This document shows, in pieces, positions 44,606-52,820 of a stretch of DNA of 64,000 bases (positions are counted from its first letter, which is position 1; each line of letters opens with the position of its first letter). The translations under genes and the position numbers were made by a program. The stretch is from positions 186,001 through 250,000 of the forward strand of contig NZ_QKYV01000002.1 in the NCBI RefSeq assembly GCF_003253545.1. Direction: 5' to 3'. The notes under the pieces are model-generated. The model did not search any database. It was given only the letters and a program-made list of their open reading frames with translations, and was not told the DNA's origin. The stretch is from Mesonia algae. Lineage in GTDB: Bacteria > Bacteroidota > Bacteroidia > Flavobacteriales > Flavobacteriaceae.

Positions 44606-46788
44606 TATTTTTTTGCTCTTTGCACCAGTTCTATCTGCTCAATAGGAACAGAAGAGGTAAACATGCCATAATTAATAATAGCTTTGCCTTTTTCAATTTT
44701 ATCGATTGTTCCCACAGACCGACTTCCTTCTAAACGAACACGGTCATTTATTTTAAAAGAAACGATTTTTTTCTCTGCTGCTTCTTTTTCAATGATATCT
44801 TGTTTAACTTTTTCTTCTTTTTTCTTTTGTCGGATAACCTCTATTTTCTTAACGGCTTCTTTTTTTATCGACTCTTCTTTCTTTTTCTTTTCTTGTATTT
44901 TCTTTTTAGATTCTTTCTTTCTCTTAGAATTTTCTATCGCAACAAGCTTTAAAAACTCAGCAATAAGATCTTTCTTTTTATTGTTTCTAAAGAATTTATC
45001 GGCTAGATCATCTAATTTCTGACCTAAATAAATATGTTTTTGATTACTATCATATAATTCTTGAAAGCCTTCTAATTTTTGCTGAACTCTGGTATTGATT
45101 TCATCTAACTTTTGTTGTTCTTCTTGAGCTTTAAGTTCTTTCTCTTTTAAGTTAGAAGTAGTTTTAGCTAGCTTAGATCGTTCTTGTTGCAACTTAGCAA
45201 TACTCTTATCGAATCGTATTTTGCCGCGTTCTACTTTCTTTTTAGAACGATTGATTAAGCTGTAAGGGATACCGTTTTTTTGGGCAACTTCAAAAGTGAA
45301 AGAACTACCAGCTTCTCCTAGATGCAGTTTAAATAAGGGCTCTAATGTTTTAGAATCGAATAACATATTTGCATTGCTAATCGCTTCGGTTTCTTGAGCC
45401 ATTTTTTTAAGGTTGGCATAATGCGTAGTGATGATTCCAAAAGATTCTTTTTCGTAAAAAACTTCTAGAAAAGTTTCCGCTAAGGCACCTCCCAGTTCTG
45501 GATCACTACCTGTACCAAATTCATCGATTAAAAAAAGTGTCTTATCATTACACTTTCTTAAAAAATGCTTCATGTTTTTTAAGCGGTATGAATAGGTACT
45601 TAAATGATTTTCTATACTTTGATTGTCACCAATATCGGTTAATATCTTATCAAAAAAGCATACTCGAGAATATTCGTGAACCGGAATTAATAAACCAGAC
45701 TGAAGCATAATTTGCAATAATCCCACCGTTTTGAGCGTAATACTCTTACCTCCTGCATTAGGTCCAGAAATAACTATTATTCTATTGTCTTTTGATAACT
45801 TTATACTTTGTGGATATGTATTTTCATTCTTCTTTTTATTATTCAAATAAAGAAGCGGATGATATGCTTCCTTAATATCTAACTCTCTTTCATTGCTCAA
45901 TTTTGGCAATACCGCATTCATAGATTTGCCATATTTTGTTTTGGCAGCAATAACATCTATATCGCTCAATAGGTTTTGATATTCGATGAGCAGTGGACGA
46001 TATGGTCTAATAATTTCGGTAAGCTGCTTTAAAATGCGATTTATTTCTTCTTTTTCGTCGTATTCTAAATTATTGAGTTCACGAGAGTACCTTAATGTAT
46101 TTTCGGGTTGCATATAAATGATGCTTCCCGTTTTAGAAGTACCTAAAATTGACCCTTTTACTTTTTTTCGATACATCGCATTTACAGCGAGAACCCGAAT
46201 GTTATCAACTACAGATTCTTTTATATCATCTAAGTATCCATAACTTTGGTATTTAGATAAATCGCTTACAAAACTAGAATTGATTTGTGAGCGAACGCTA
46301 TTAATAGACCTACGTATGCTTTGTAAGAGGGGAGAGGCGTTATCTTTAATTTCTCCAAATCTATCGATGACTAACTCTATACCTTCGATTATTTCTTTGG
46401 TAAATTCTACCTCGTTAGTAGTCTTGTAGAGCGTAGGGTAGATTTCTTTATATTTTCTAAAAAATAAAATTTGAGCGTTTGCTGTTTGAGAAATAGCAGC
46501 AATACGTCTAAAACCTAGTAGTTCCAAACTACTATCTTCTATGGTAAGAAATTTTATTTCATTAAAAATAGGATCAAATCCGTGATTAGGGATTTTAGCC
46601 TCTTGCAAATCTGAAGAAAGATATTCTTGGGTTTGATGTAACGCAAATACGGTCTCTTCTTTAGAAGTGAAAGGTTTTAGATTTAATGCTTTTTCTTTAC
46701 CTAAATTGGTAATGCAATATTCTTCAACTTGACTACAAACTGTAGTAAATTCTAAATCTTTTAAAGTCTTTTCTGTAATTTTTATCAT
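44605..46788 (-). CDS. MutS2-type ATPase lacking an Smr domain
   Basis: The 727-residue protein has a MutS core: clamp and lever region to about residue 320, then the ATPase with Walker A GPNAGGKSITLKT, Walker B TLFLIDEFGTGSDPELGGALAE and signature TTHYANLKKMA. A long Lys/Glu-rich coiled coil follows (about 510-680), then a KOW-like domain (KINDRVRLEGSRSVGTIDKIEKGKAIINYG). The C-terminal Smr nuclease found in MutS2 of Firmicutes is absent here, so nuclease activity should not be assumed; roles in recombination control or ribosome rescue are described for MutS2 in other bacteria. It is divergent from ung. Confidence 0.88.
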   Translation of the reverse strand: MIKITEKTLKDLEFTTVCSQVEEYCITNLGKEKALNLKPFTSKEETVFALHQTQEYLSSDLQEAKIPNHGFDPIFNEIKFLTIEDSSLELLGFRRIAAISQTANAQILFFRKYKEIYPTLYKTTNEVEFTKEIIEGIELVIDRFGEIKDNASPLLQSIRRSINSVRSQINSSFVSDLSKYQSYGYLDDIKESVVDNIRVLAVNAMYRKKVKGSILGTSKTGSIIYMQPENTLRYSRELNNLEYDEKEEINRILKQLTEIIRPYRPLLIEYQNLLSDIDVIAAKTKYGKSMNAVLPKLSNERELDIKEAYHPLLYLNNKKKNENTYPQSIKLSKDNRIIVISGPNAGGKSITLKTVGLLQIMLQSGLLIPVHEYSRVCFFDKILTDIGDNQSIENHLSTYSYRLKNMKHFLRKCNDKTLFLIDEFGTGSDPELGGALAETFLEVFYEKESFGIITTHYANLKKMAQETEAISNANMLFDSKTLEPLFKLHLGEAGSSFTFEVAQKNGIPYSLINRSKKKVERGKIRFDKSIAKLQQERSKLAKTTSNLKEKELKAQEEQQKLDEINTRVQQKLEGFQELYDSNQKHIYLGQKLDDLADKFFRNNKKKDLIAEFLKLVAIENSKRKKESKKKIQEKKKKEESIKKEAVKKIEVIRQKKKEEKVKQDIIEKEAAEKKIVSFKINDRVRLEGSRSVGTIDKIEKGKAIINYGMFTSSVPIEQIELVQRAKK

Positions 46789-46798
46789 AGCAATTTTC

Positions 46799-46806
46799 TA
46801 CTTTCG
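46799..46806 (+). promoter_or_regulatory. Candidate -7 box of ung
   Basis: TACTTTCG differs from TAnnTTTG by one base. It is 35 bases before the ung ATG, the same distance seen for other genes in this window. Confidence 0.3.
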
Positions 46807-46814
46807 TAGTAAGG

Positions 46815-46822
46815 CAAATTTA
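46815..46822 (-). promoter_or_regulatory. Candidate -7 box of mutS2
   Basis: On the minus strand TAAATTTG is a full match to TAnnTTTG and lies 27-34 bases before the mutS2 start. The box lies only 9 bases from the ung box, so the two promoters face each other in opposite directions. Confidence 0.4.
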
Positions 46823-46833
46823 ACGATAATTTT

Positions 46834-47499
46834 ATGAAGGTAAATATCCATGACAGCTGGAAAAATCAATTAAATGAAGAATTTGAAAAATCTTACTTTA
46901 AAGATCTAATTTCATTTGTAAAAAATGAATATCAAACTGAAATTTGTTATCCAAAAGGAAGTGATATTTTTGCAGCTTTTGAGTACTGTCATTTTAATGA
47001 TTTAAAAGTAGTTATCTTGGGGCAAGACCCTTATCACGGAGTCAACCAAGCGAATGGCTTATGTTTCTCTGTAAAAGATGATGTAAAAATGCCACCTTCT
47101 TTAATTAATATTTTTAAGGAAATTGAACAAGATGTTGGTCAACCATTTCCAAGTACTGGAAATCTAGAAAGATGGGCTAATCAAGGCGTTTTACTTTTAA
47201 ATGCCACACTTACTGTTAGAGCTCACGAAGCAGGAAGCCACCAAAAGAAAGGTTGGGAACAGTTTACAGATCAAGTTATTTCAAAGATTTCTAAGAATAG
47301 AGAAAATGTAATTTTCTTGCTATGGGGAGGCTTTGCTAAAAAGAAGGTTAAACTTATAGATACTAAAAAGCATCATATTTTAACTTCTGGACATCCTTCA
47401 CCCTTAAGTGCAAATAGAGGATACTGGTTCGGAAATAAGCATTTTAGTAAAACTAATGCTATTTTAAAAGAAATGAAGCAAAAACCAATAAGTTGGTAA
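46834..47499 (+). CDS. ung: Uracil-DNA glycosylase (family 1)
   Basis: The 221-residue enzyme has both signature motifs: GQDPYHGVNQANGLCFSV with the catalytic Asp65, and HPSPLSANRGYWFGNKHFSKTN with the catalytic His near 188. The water-activating and uracil-recognition residues look intact (LLNATLTV, LLWGGFAKKK). It removes uracil from DNA and lies divergent to mutS2, a repair- and recombination-linked pair. Confidence 0.96.
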   Translation: MKVNIHDSWKNQLNEEFEKSYFKDLISFVKNEYQTEICYPKGSDIFAAFEYCHFNDLKVVILGQDPYHGVNQANGLCFSVKDDVKMPPSLINIFKEIEQDVGQPFPSTGNLERWANQGVLLLNATLTVRAHEAGSHQKKGWEQFTDQVISKISKNRENVIFLLWGGFAKKKVKLIDTKKHHILTSGHPSPLSANRGYWFGNKHFSKTNAILKEMKQKPISW

Positions 47500-47613
47500 C
47501 TACTTCACTTCGTATTTCTCTGTATCGATATTTTCATTTTTATTTCTACTGAATAAAAACAAAAAAAGATTAATAAGAAGAAGACTAAATAACACAATTG
47601 AAAATATAAACAT
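47500..47613 (-). CDS. 37-residue single-pass membrane protein
   Basis: An ATG at 47613 on the minus strand opens a frame of 37 residues ending at TAG 47502-47500: MFIFSIVLFSLLLINLFLFLFSRN (helix of about 20 residues) and then a charged tail KNENIDTEKYEVK. It fills most of the gap between ung and the solute-binding-like gene, touching the ung stop. Single-helix proteins with a short charged tail are a known class of small proteins in bacteria. I cannot name it, and too short a frame could be chance, but a hydrophobic-then-charged layout with ATG start supports it. Confidence 0.45.
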   Translation of the reverse strand: MFIFSIVLFSLLLINLFLFLFSRNKNENIDTEKYEVK

Positions 47614-47711
47614 ACCTAAGTTCTTTATCTACTAGATGTAAAAAAGCTGCAAAGGTTGCGTTTATTTTATGATTTATTAATACAAAAGTAATATTAAGTT
47701 GTATTTTTTAT

Positions 47712-48566
47712 TTAACCTATTGATTTACAAATGCTTTCGAAATTAGATTTTTGAGTAATTAGATTTAAATCTTCCAATTGATCTTGAATAATTTTAACTT
47801 CTTTAGAATTTATTTGCTTTTGACTCCATTCCGTTAGGTCTAACCATTCTAAAATATCTTCTTCGTTTTGCTGATAGTTCTTAGCCAACTGTGTACTTAT
47901 TTTAGGGATGCTTTTAAAGTCTTTAGTAATTCCGTTAAGGGTATTCAGCATATTTTTTAAATCTGAAGAATTATCAGCAATAAAATCATCTTTACTAACA
48001 ATAACAAAACATGGCCAAGGAGTAGGACAGTCTGTTATTCTTCTAAATGTACCGTTATCTACCAGTGGTTTTGTTGTAAAATGCTCCCACATAAAATATT
48101 GAGCATCATCGTTAGGCAAAGCTTTTACAGCACCTTCAAGGTTTTTTACTACTTCAAATTTTAGATTTCGAGTATCCCACTTTTCATTTTTAGCGTTTAC
48201 ATAAGTCATAAGGTGAGAACCAGAACCAAATCTGCTAATAGCAGAAGTTGTGTTTTCTAATTCATTCATATGCTCATAATCAGACTCTGCTGCGACATGA
48301 ATTCCCCAAATAAGTGGTGTAGCTATATATTCTTGAATGATTTTAAAAGGTGCTCCATCTTCAATTTCTTTTATGATACCCTCGGTTAAAACAAGCGCAA
48401 CATCTATCTCATCATTGTGCAAGGCTCTACTTAACTCTCCTGTTCCTCCGTAAAAATCTTGCCAAGTAACATTTATGTTTTGTTCTTTAAATAAACCTTT
48501 TTTTAAACCAATATGCCAAGGGTAATTAAAATGTTCTGGTACACCACCAACTCTTATTGACTTCAT
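47712..48566 (-). CDS. Periplasmic-binding-protein-like domain without signal peptide
   Basis: The 284-residue protein begins MKSIRVGGVPEHFNYPWHIGLKKGLFKEQNINVTWQDFYGGTGELSRALHNDEIDVALVLTEG, a clear match to the bilobed NMT1/SsuA-like substrate-binding fold used by sulfonate, nitrate and thiamine-precursor importers. It has no signal peptide and no lipobox, so it would stay in the cytoplasm. The gene overlaps ppk1 by 4 bases; no ABC permease or ATPase is encoded next to it. Possible roles are ligand sensing or an enzyme similar to Thi5-like proteins; this is unproven. Confidence 0.82.
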   Translation of the reverse strand: MKSIRVGGVPEHFNYPWHIGLKKGLFKEQNINVTWQDFYGGTGELSRALHNDEIDVALVLTEGIIKEIEDGAPFKIIQEYIATPLIWGIHVAAESDYEHMNELENTTSAISRFGSGSHLMTYVNAKNEKWDTRNLKFEVVKNLEGAVKALPNDDAQYFMWEHFTTKPLVDNGTFRRITDCPTPWPCFVIVSKDDFIADNSSDLKNMLNTLNGITKDFKSIPKISTQLAKNYQQNEEDILEWLDLTEWSQKQINSKEVKIIQDQLEDLNLITQKSNFESICKSIG

Positions 48567-50614
48567 GCGGAATGCTTTTCTTTTAAATATTGATAAATTT
48601 TTGCTTGAGAATTAATTTTCTCGTCTCCTTTTTTAACTTTTACATATTCATTCGCTTCAGAGGCATCTTGTATTCTTGCTTTTTGGTTATCCTTTAATTG
48701 TATTTCAAGAATATCCTTTAATTCCTTAAATATTTGTTCATCCATAACGGGAGCAAGAACTTCTATTCTTCGGTCTAAATTTCTTGTCATCCAATCTGCA
48801 CTTCCAAAATACATTTTTTCCTCTCCATTATTATGAAAAAGGTAGATTCTACCATGTTCCAAAAAGCGATCTACAATACTTGTAATATATATATTTTCAC
48901 TAATTTGAGGTAAGCCTGCGATTAAGCAAGTAAAACCTCTAACTATTAGTCTTATTTTTACACCACTTTCACTCGCCTTATATAAAAGATTAATGATCTC
49001 TGGATCTTCAAGACTATTCATTTTTGCAGTGATTTTAGCTTCTAACCCTGCTTTAGCATAATCTATTTCTTGCAAAATAAGTTTTGTGAAATCTCTTCTT
49101 GTATTAAAAGGCGAAATTAACAAGTTTTTAGCTCTAGGGATGATAAGATCCCCCTCTAAAACCTTAAATACTCGTTCTAATTCTTTGGTGATTTTTTTAT
49201 TTGCAGTAAATAATCCGTGGTCACAATAAATTTTACTGGTTTCACTGTTAAAATTACCTGTCCCAATATATGCGTATCTTAATTTTTCTCCATTTTCTAT
49301 TCGTTCTACGAAAAATATTTTTGAATGAACTTTTATTTTTGGATAACTATAAATAACTTTAGCTCCTTTCTTCTCGAATTTTCTTCCCCAAGTAATATTA
49401 TTTTCTTCATCAAAACGAGCTTTCGCTTCAATAAAAACGGTCACTTCTTTCCCTTGTTCTAAAGCTTTTAGAAGCGATGTAGTAAGTTTAGACTCATCGG
49501 CAACTCGGTAAAAAGAAATTTTAATTGCGGTGACATCATTATCATTTGCTGCTTTTTCTATAAAATTTTCTACATAAGAAAAAGACATATAAGGAAAATG
49601 AACTAATAAATCCTTTTCTTTAATTGAAGCAAAGTAATCCTGAGAATTTTCTAATTCGCGATGCGGAATAGGAGATAGAGGTTCAAATTTTAAACTTTTA
49701 TTATCGGAAGGATTTGGGAAACTGAAAAAATCACTAAAATTATGATACCTTCCTCCAGGCATCATATCTATTTTTCCTAAACCTAAATGCCTTCTTAGTT
49801 TTTTCTGAAAATCTTTTGGCATTTGGGCATCGTACAATAAACGTGTAGGTTGCCCATCTGTTCGCTGAGCTAAAGAATCGTAAATCTTTTCAGCTAAAAC
49901 ACCATCATATTGATCATCGATATATAACTCTGCATCTCGAGACATTTTTATCTCATAAATGCCTGTAACTTCTTCATTGGGAAACACCGATGACATTTTA
50001 TAGCGAACAATATCGTCTATAAATGTGATGTAAAAATCTTTCTTAGAATTAAATGTATAAAATCTACCGTGATCGTTTAATGGAATATTTACAAAACCTA
50101 CTTTTTCATTTTCTTTGAAAGTCACAAAAAAATAAATCGTATTATTTTCAATAAAAATACGTTTCTCCTTTTCAAAATCTACAATTTGAGGCTGCAGAGA
50201 TTTTTCAATATTATTTTTATAAAATGTATTTATTTCTTGTTTTTGGTCGGCAGAAAAATCCGTATCATTTATAAGATGAATGTTGTTTTTTGCTAATTCA
50301 GGAATAATCTGATCGTGAAAAATTTCACCAAACTCTTGTTGTTGTTGAGAAACTATGCTTAGAATTTGTTTTACTTTTTTAGAAGGTTTTAAGGCAAGCT
50401 TTTTACGTAAACTCTTTTTAATTCTTTTAATTTGCCTAAGTTGTGATACCCTAACCCTAAAATACTCATCTAAATTAGAAGAAAAAATAGCTAAGAATTT
50501 TAATCTTTCATAAAGCGGATTATCTTCATCTTCCGCTTCTTGTAAAACACGTTTATTGAAGTTTAACCAATCAAGATCTCTGTGTTTTAGATTATTAAAT
50601 TCTGGGTCTAGCAT
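48563..50614 (-). CDS. ppk1: Polyphosphate kinase 1
   Basis: The 683-residue protein is full length. It contains the N domain (FLAIFSSNLDEYFRVRVSQL), the head domain and two phospholipase-D-like catalytic domains; the autophosphorylated His is His430 in KIKVHSKIFF, followed by the second HKD-like region (YLFHNNGEEKMYFGSADWMTRNLDRRIEVLAPV). It makes polyphosphate from ATP reversibly. Its usual partner ppx is not adjacent; instead a solute-binding-like gene follows with 4 overlapping bases, suggesting co-expression. Confidence 0.95.
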   Translation of the reverse strand: MLDPEFNNLKHRDLDWLNFNKRVLQEAEDEDNPLYERLKFLAIFSSNLDEYFRVRVSQLRQIKRIKKSLRKKLALKPSKKVKQILSIVSQQQQEFGEIFHDQIIPELAKNNIHLINDTDFSADQKQEINTFYKNNIEKSLQPQIVDFEKEKRIFIENNTIYFFVTFKENEKVGFVNIPLNDHGRFYTFNSKKDFYITFIDDIVRYKMSSVFPNEEVTGIYEIKMSRDAELYIDDQYDGVLAEKIYDSLAQRTDGQPTRLLYDAQMPKDFQKKLRRHLGLGKIDMMPGGRYHNFSDFFSFPNPSDNKSLKFEPLSPIPHRELENSQDYFASIKEKDLLVHFPYMSFSYVENFIEKAANDNDVTAIKISFYRVADESKLTTSLLKALEQGKEVTVFIEAKARFDEENNITWGRKFEKKGAKVIYSYPKIKVHSKIFFVERIENGEKLRYAYIGTGNFNSETSKIYCDHGLFTANKKITKELERVFKVLEGDLIIPRAKNLLISPFNTRRDFTKLILQEIDYAKAGLEAKITAKMNSLEDPEIINLLYKASESGVKIRLIVRGFTCLIAGLPQISENIYITSIVDRFLEHGRIYLFHNNGEEKMYFGSADWMTRNLDRRIEVLAPVMDEQIFKELKDILEIQLKDNQKARIQDASEANEYVKVKKGDEKINSQAKIYQYLKEKHSA

Positions 50615-50629
50615 AGATTATAATTTCTT

Positions 50630-50637
50630 CAAAACTA
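50630..50637 (-). promoter_or_regulatory. Candidate -7 box of ppk1
   Basis: TAGTTTTG on the minus strand fits TAnnTTTG and lies 16-23 bases before the ppk1 start codon. Confidence 0.35.
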
Positions 50638-50685
50638 CAAATTAAGCCCTCCTTTAGCGGCTAAAGTTCTGTTAAATAAAGCCTA

Positions 50686-51558
50686 TTATATAGTAGCCAT
50701 TTTGTTTAAAGTAAATATAATGAGGTCTTCTACGGCTTGTAAAGGATCATTACTAAAATCTCCAGTTTCTCTATTCGCTATAATTGCATTCATAGATAGC
50801 GCTCTGTGACCTAATAGCTTAGACATACCGTAAATACCACTTGTTTCCATTTCTAGATTAGTAATTTTATAATCTTGATACTTAAAACTGGTTAATTCAT
50901 CTATAAAATTTTCATCTTGTAAGCTTGCTCTCAAAACACGGCCTTGCGGACCGTAAAAGCCAACGTTTGTACCTGTGATTCCTTTAAAAACCTTTTCATC
51001 TTTTGTAAAGTGATTTAAAAGGGTTTTACTAGAATTTACTACATAAGGTGTCGCTTTATGTGGATGTAAATTTAAGTGTTCTTGAAGTTTATTGGCAATA
51101 CCTTTCTCTAAGAATTCATCACTCTCGTAATAGTATAGGAGTCCATCAAAACCAATCGCTTTTTCTGACGCTAAAAAAGAATTTACAGGAATATCTTTTT
51201 GAATAGATCCCGATGTTCCAATTCTTACAAAAGTAAGTTGTTGGTGTTCTTTTTTGATCTTCCTAGTTTCTAAATCTATATTTACTAAAGCATCTAACTC
51301 ATTAAAAACAATATCTATATTATCAGTACCAATACCAGTTGAAACTACCGTTATTCTTCTGTTTTTATAAGTTCCCGTTTGGGTTTGAAACTCCCTTTTT
51401 TGGGTTTTAAATTCAACATTATCAAAATGTTTTGTAATGCTATCTATACGGTCTGGATCACCAACCGTAATGATGTAATTAGATATGTTTTCTGGTTTTA
51501 AATTAAGATGATATATACTACCATCTGGATTTAATATTAGCTCAGATTCTTTAATCAT
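50686..51558 (-). CDS. Nucleoside phosphorylase (uridine phosphorylase family)
   Basis: The 290-residue protein has the PNP/UDP-fold motifs: ITVGDPDRIDSI, FVRIGTSGSIQKDI, and NLEMETSGIYGMSKLLGHRALSMNAIIANR near the C terminus, with the nucleoside-binding METSG. Members split nucleosides with phosphate to ribose-1-phosphate and base; the base specificity is not certain. It lies 2 bases after the DUF1835 gene and ends the four-gene operon that begins with a 2OG-Fe(II) oxygenase. Confidence 0.88.
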   Translation of the reverse strand: MIKESELILNPDGSIYHLNLKPENISNYIITVGDPDRIDSITKHFDNVEFKTQKREFQTQTGTYKNRRITVVSTGIGTDNIDIVFNELDALVNIDLETRKIKKEHQQLTFVRIGTSGSIQKDIPVNSFLASEKAIGFDGLLYYYESDEFLEKGIANKLQEHLNLHPHKATPYVVNSSKTLLNHFTKDEKVFKGITGTNVGFYGPQGRVLRASLQDENFIDELTSFKYQDYKITNLEMETSGIYGMSKLLGHRALSMNAIIANRETGDFSNDPLQAVEDLIIFTLNKMATI

Positions 51559-51560
51559 AT

Positions 51561-52496
51561 TTATAATTTTAATAGCTTATGAGAGTCTTTATTGTAGAGG
51601 AAATCATATTTATAGGCTCCACCAAAAACCATATTATCCTTCATCTCTCTATAAAAGTTTTCTTCGTTATTTATAATAGACATTCCCTTCTCATTGAGAA
51701 TTAACCTATCTTTTGTGTAGACCGTAAAATTACTTAACTTATCAATTAATTTTTGCATTTGTAAATCCCCATAACCATAATAGCCTTGATATTGTAAGCT
51801 ATACCCTAACCATTGATGGGCAGAAGTAATATGGTAGTTATTTATTAAATTTAAAAGATTTTCTTCTAATACATTTAATCCTGTTGTAGCGTTAGGAAAT
51901 CGTTCTAAATGAGCCCTTAGACAACTTGATAAATATTTAAAATTAGAATCTTTGCTAAGTAAGGGAACTATTTTTTTTGGATTTTTTTCGTTGTAAAGCG
52001 TCCAAATATGTAAAGCAAGCTCTATATCATCTTTTGTTAGTAAAATACGATTCTCGTATTCTTGCTTAACTTCTTCGGAAGTTAATTCGGCTAGACCTTT
52101 CAATTTGTTTTCGCCTTTAATTCTTCCGCTACAGATAAGGTAAATAGGAATATCAAATTCTAAATCGGATAACAACTGAATAGCTGCCAGCATATTCATG
52201 TGACAAAACAGATCATATTCAAACCACAAGTTGATTTCAGAATATTGATTATTTTCAAGAATAGAAAATTGAGATATAAATTTATCTTCATATTCACTTG
52301 GCGGAATATGATAATACTTAGATAAAAAAGCTTTTCTAACTTCTTTAAAACTTGAAGTATTAAGATGTATTTCTGTAGGTCCCTCGCAAAGCATCTCTCT
52401 CCAAACGAATTTTTTTCCGTTAAGGTTTAGATGAATTAAAGAGGTTAAAACACTATCACCATTTATGATATGTAGTGTACGAGAATTATCCACCAA
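51561..52496 (-). CDS. DUF1835 domain protein
   Basis: The 311-residue protein begins MVDNSRTLHIINGDSVLTSLIHLNLNGKKFVWREMLCEGPT, which matches the DUF1835 N-terminal signature (HIINGDS..... REMLCEGP). It continues with FLSKYYHIPPSEYEDKFISQF. The function of the family is unknown. It overlaps the end of the SUI1/YciH gene by 11 bases and the nucleoside phosphorylase gene follows 2 bases later, so it is almost certainly co-expressed with both. Confidence 0.82.
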   Translation of the reverse strand: MVDNSRTLHIINGDSVLTSLIHLNLNGKKFVWREMLCEGPTEIHLNTSSFKEVRKAFLSKYYHIPPSEYEDKFISQFSILENNQYSEINLWFEYDLFCHMNMLAAIQLLSDLEFDIPIYLICSGRIKGENKLKGLAELTSEEVKQEYENRILLTKDDIELALHIWTLYNEKNPKKIVPLLSKDSNFKYLSSCLRAHLERFPNATTGLNVLEENLLNLINNYHITSAHQWLGYSLQYQGYYGYGDLQMQKLIDKLSNFTVYTKDRLILNEKGMSIINNEENFYREMKDNMVFGGAYKYDFLYNKDSHKLLKL

Positions 52497-52815
52497 CGCG
52501 CTTTACTTGAAAGCCCTTTTCTTTTAACATTTCCATAATTTGGGGACGATAATCACCTTGAATAATGATTTGCTCATTTTTAGTAGATCCGCCAACACCT
52601 AGAGTTGTTTTGAGGTCTTTAGCTAAAATTTTAAAATCTTCATCGGCTCCTGTGTAACCTTCAATGATGGTAACAGGCTTACCTTTTCTTTTTTCATATT
52701 TGCAAATAAGCGGATCGTCTTGTAACCAAATTCCGTTTTGGTCCTCCTCATGATTTTCTGGTTCACTGACTTCGTGATCTGGAAAAAGATTTTTTAACTG
52801 ATCTTTTAAATCCAT
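52486..52815 (-). CDS. SUI1/YciH-type translation initiation factor homologue
   Basis: The 109-residue protein is a SUI1 domain: RKGKPVTIIEGYTGADEDFKILAKDLKTTLGVGGSTKNEQIIIQGDYRPQIMEMLKEKGF, matching the eIF1-like core KxR...GxGG...I..QGD. The N-terminal 30 residues are acidic and variable (KDQLKNLFPDHEVSEPENHEED). Bacterial YciH has been linked to start-site selection or stress response. Here it is the second gene of a four-gene operon, after a 2OG-Fe(II) oxygenase. Confidence 0.92.
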   Translation of the reverse strand: MDLKDQLKNLFPDHEVSEPENHEEDQNGIWLQDDPLICKYEKRKGKPVTIIEGYTGADEDFKILAKDLKTTLGVGGSTKNEQIIIQGDYRPQIMEMLKEKGFQVKRVGG

Positions 52816-52820
52816 AATTA

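Noticed and set aside
44680-45022. Plus-strand frame opposite mutS2 coding for a Ser/Phe-rich peptide
   Set aside because: It is the antisense shadow of the Lys/Glu-rich coiled coil of mutS2; no promoter or start context.
47712-48566. Calling the solute-binding-like protein Thi5 or SsuA
   Set aside because: The fold matches, but residues that define a ligand are not visible and there is no transporter nearby.
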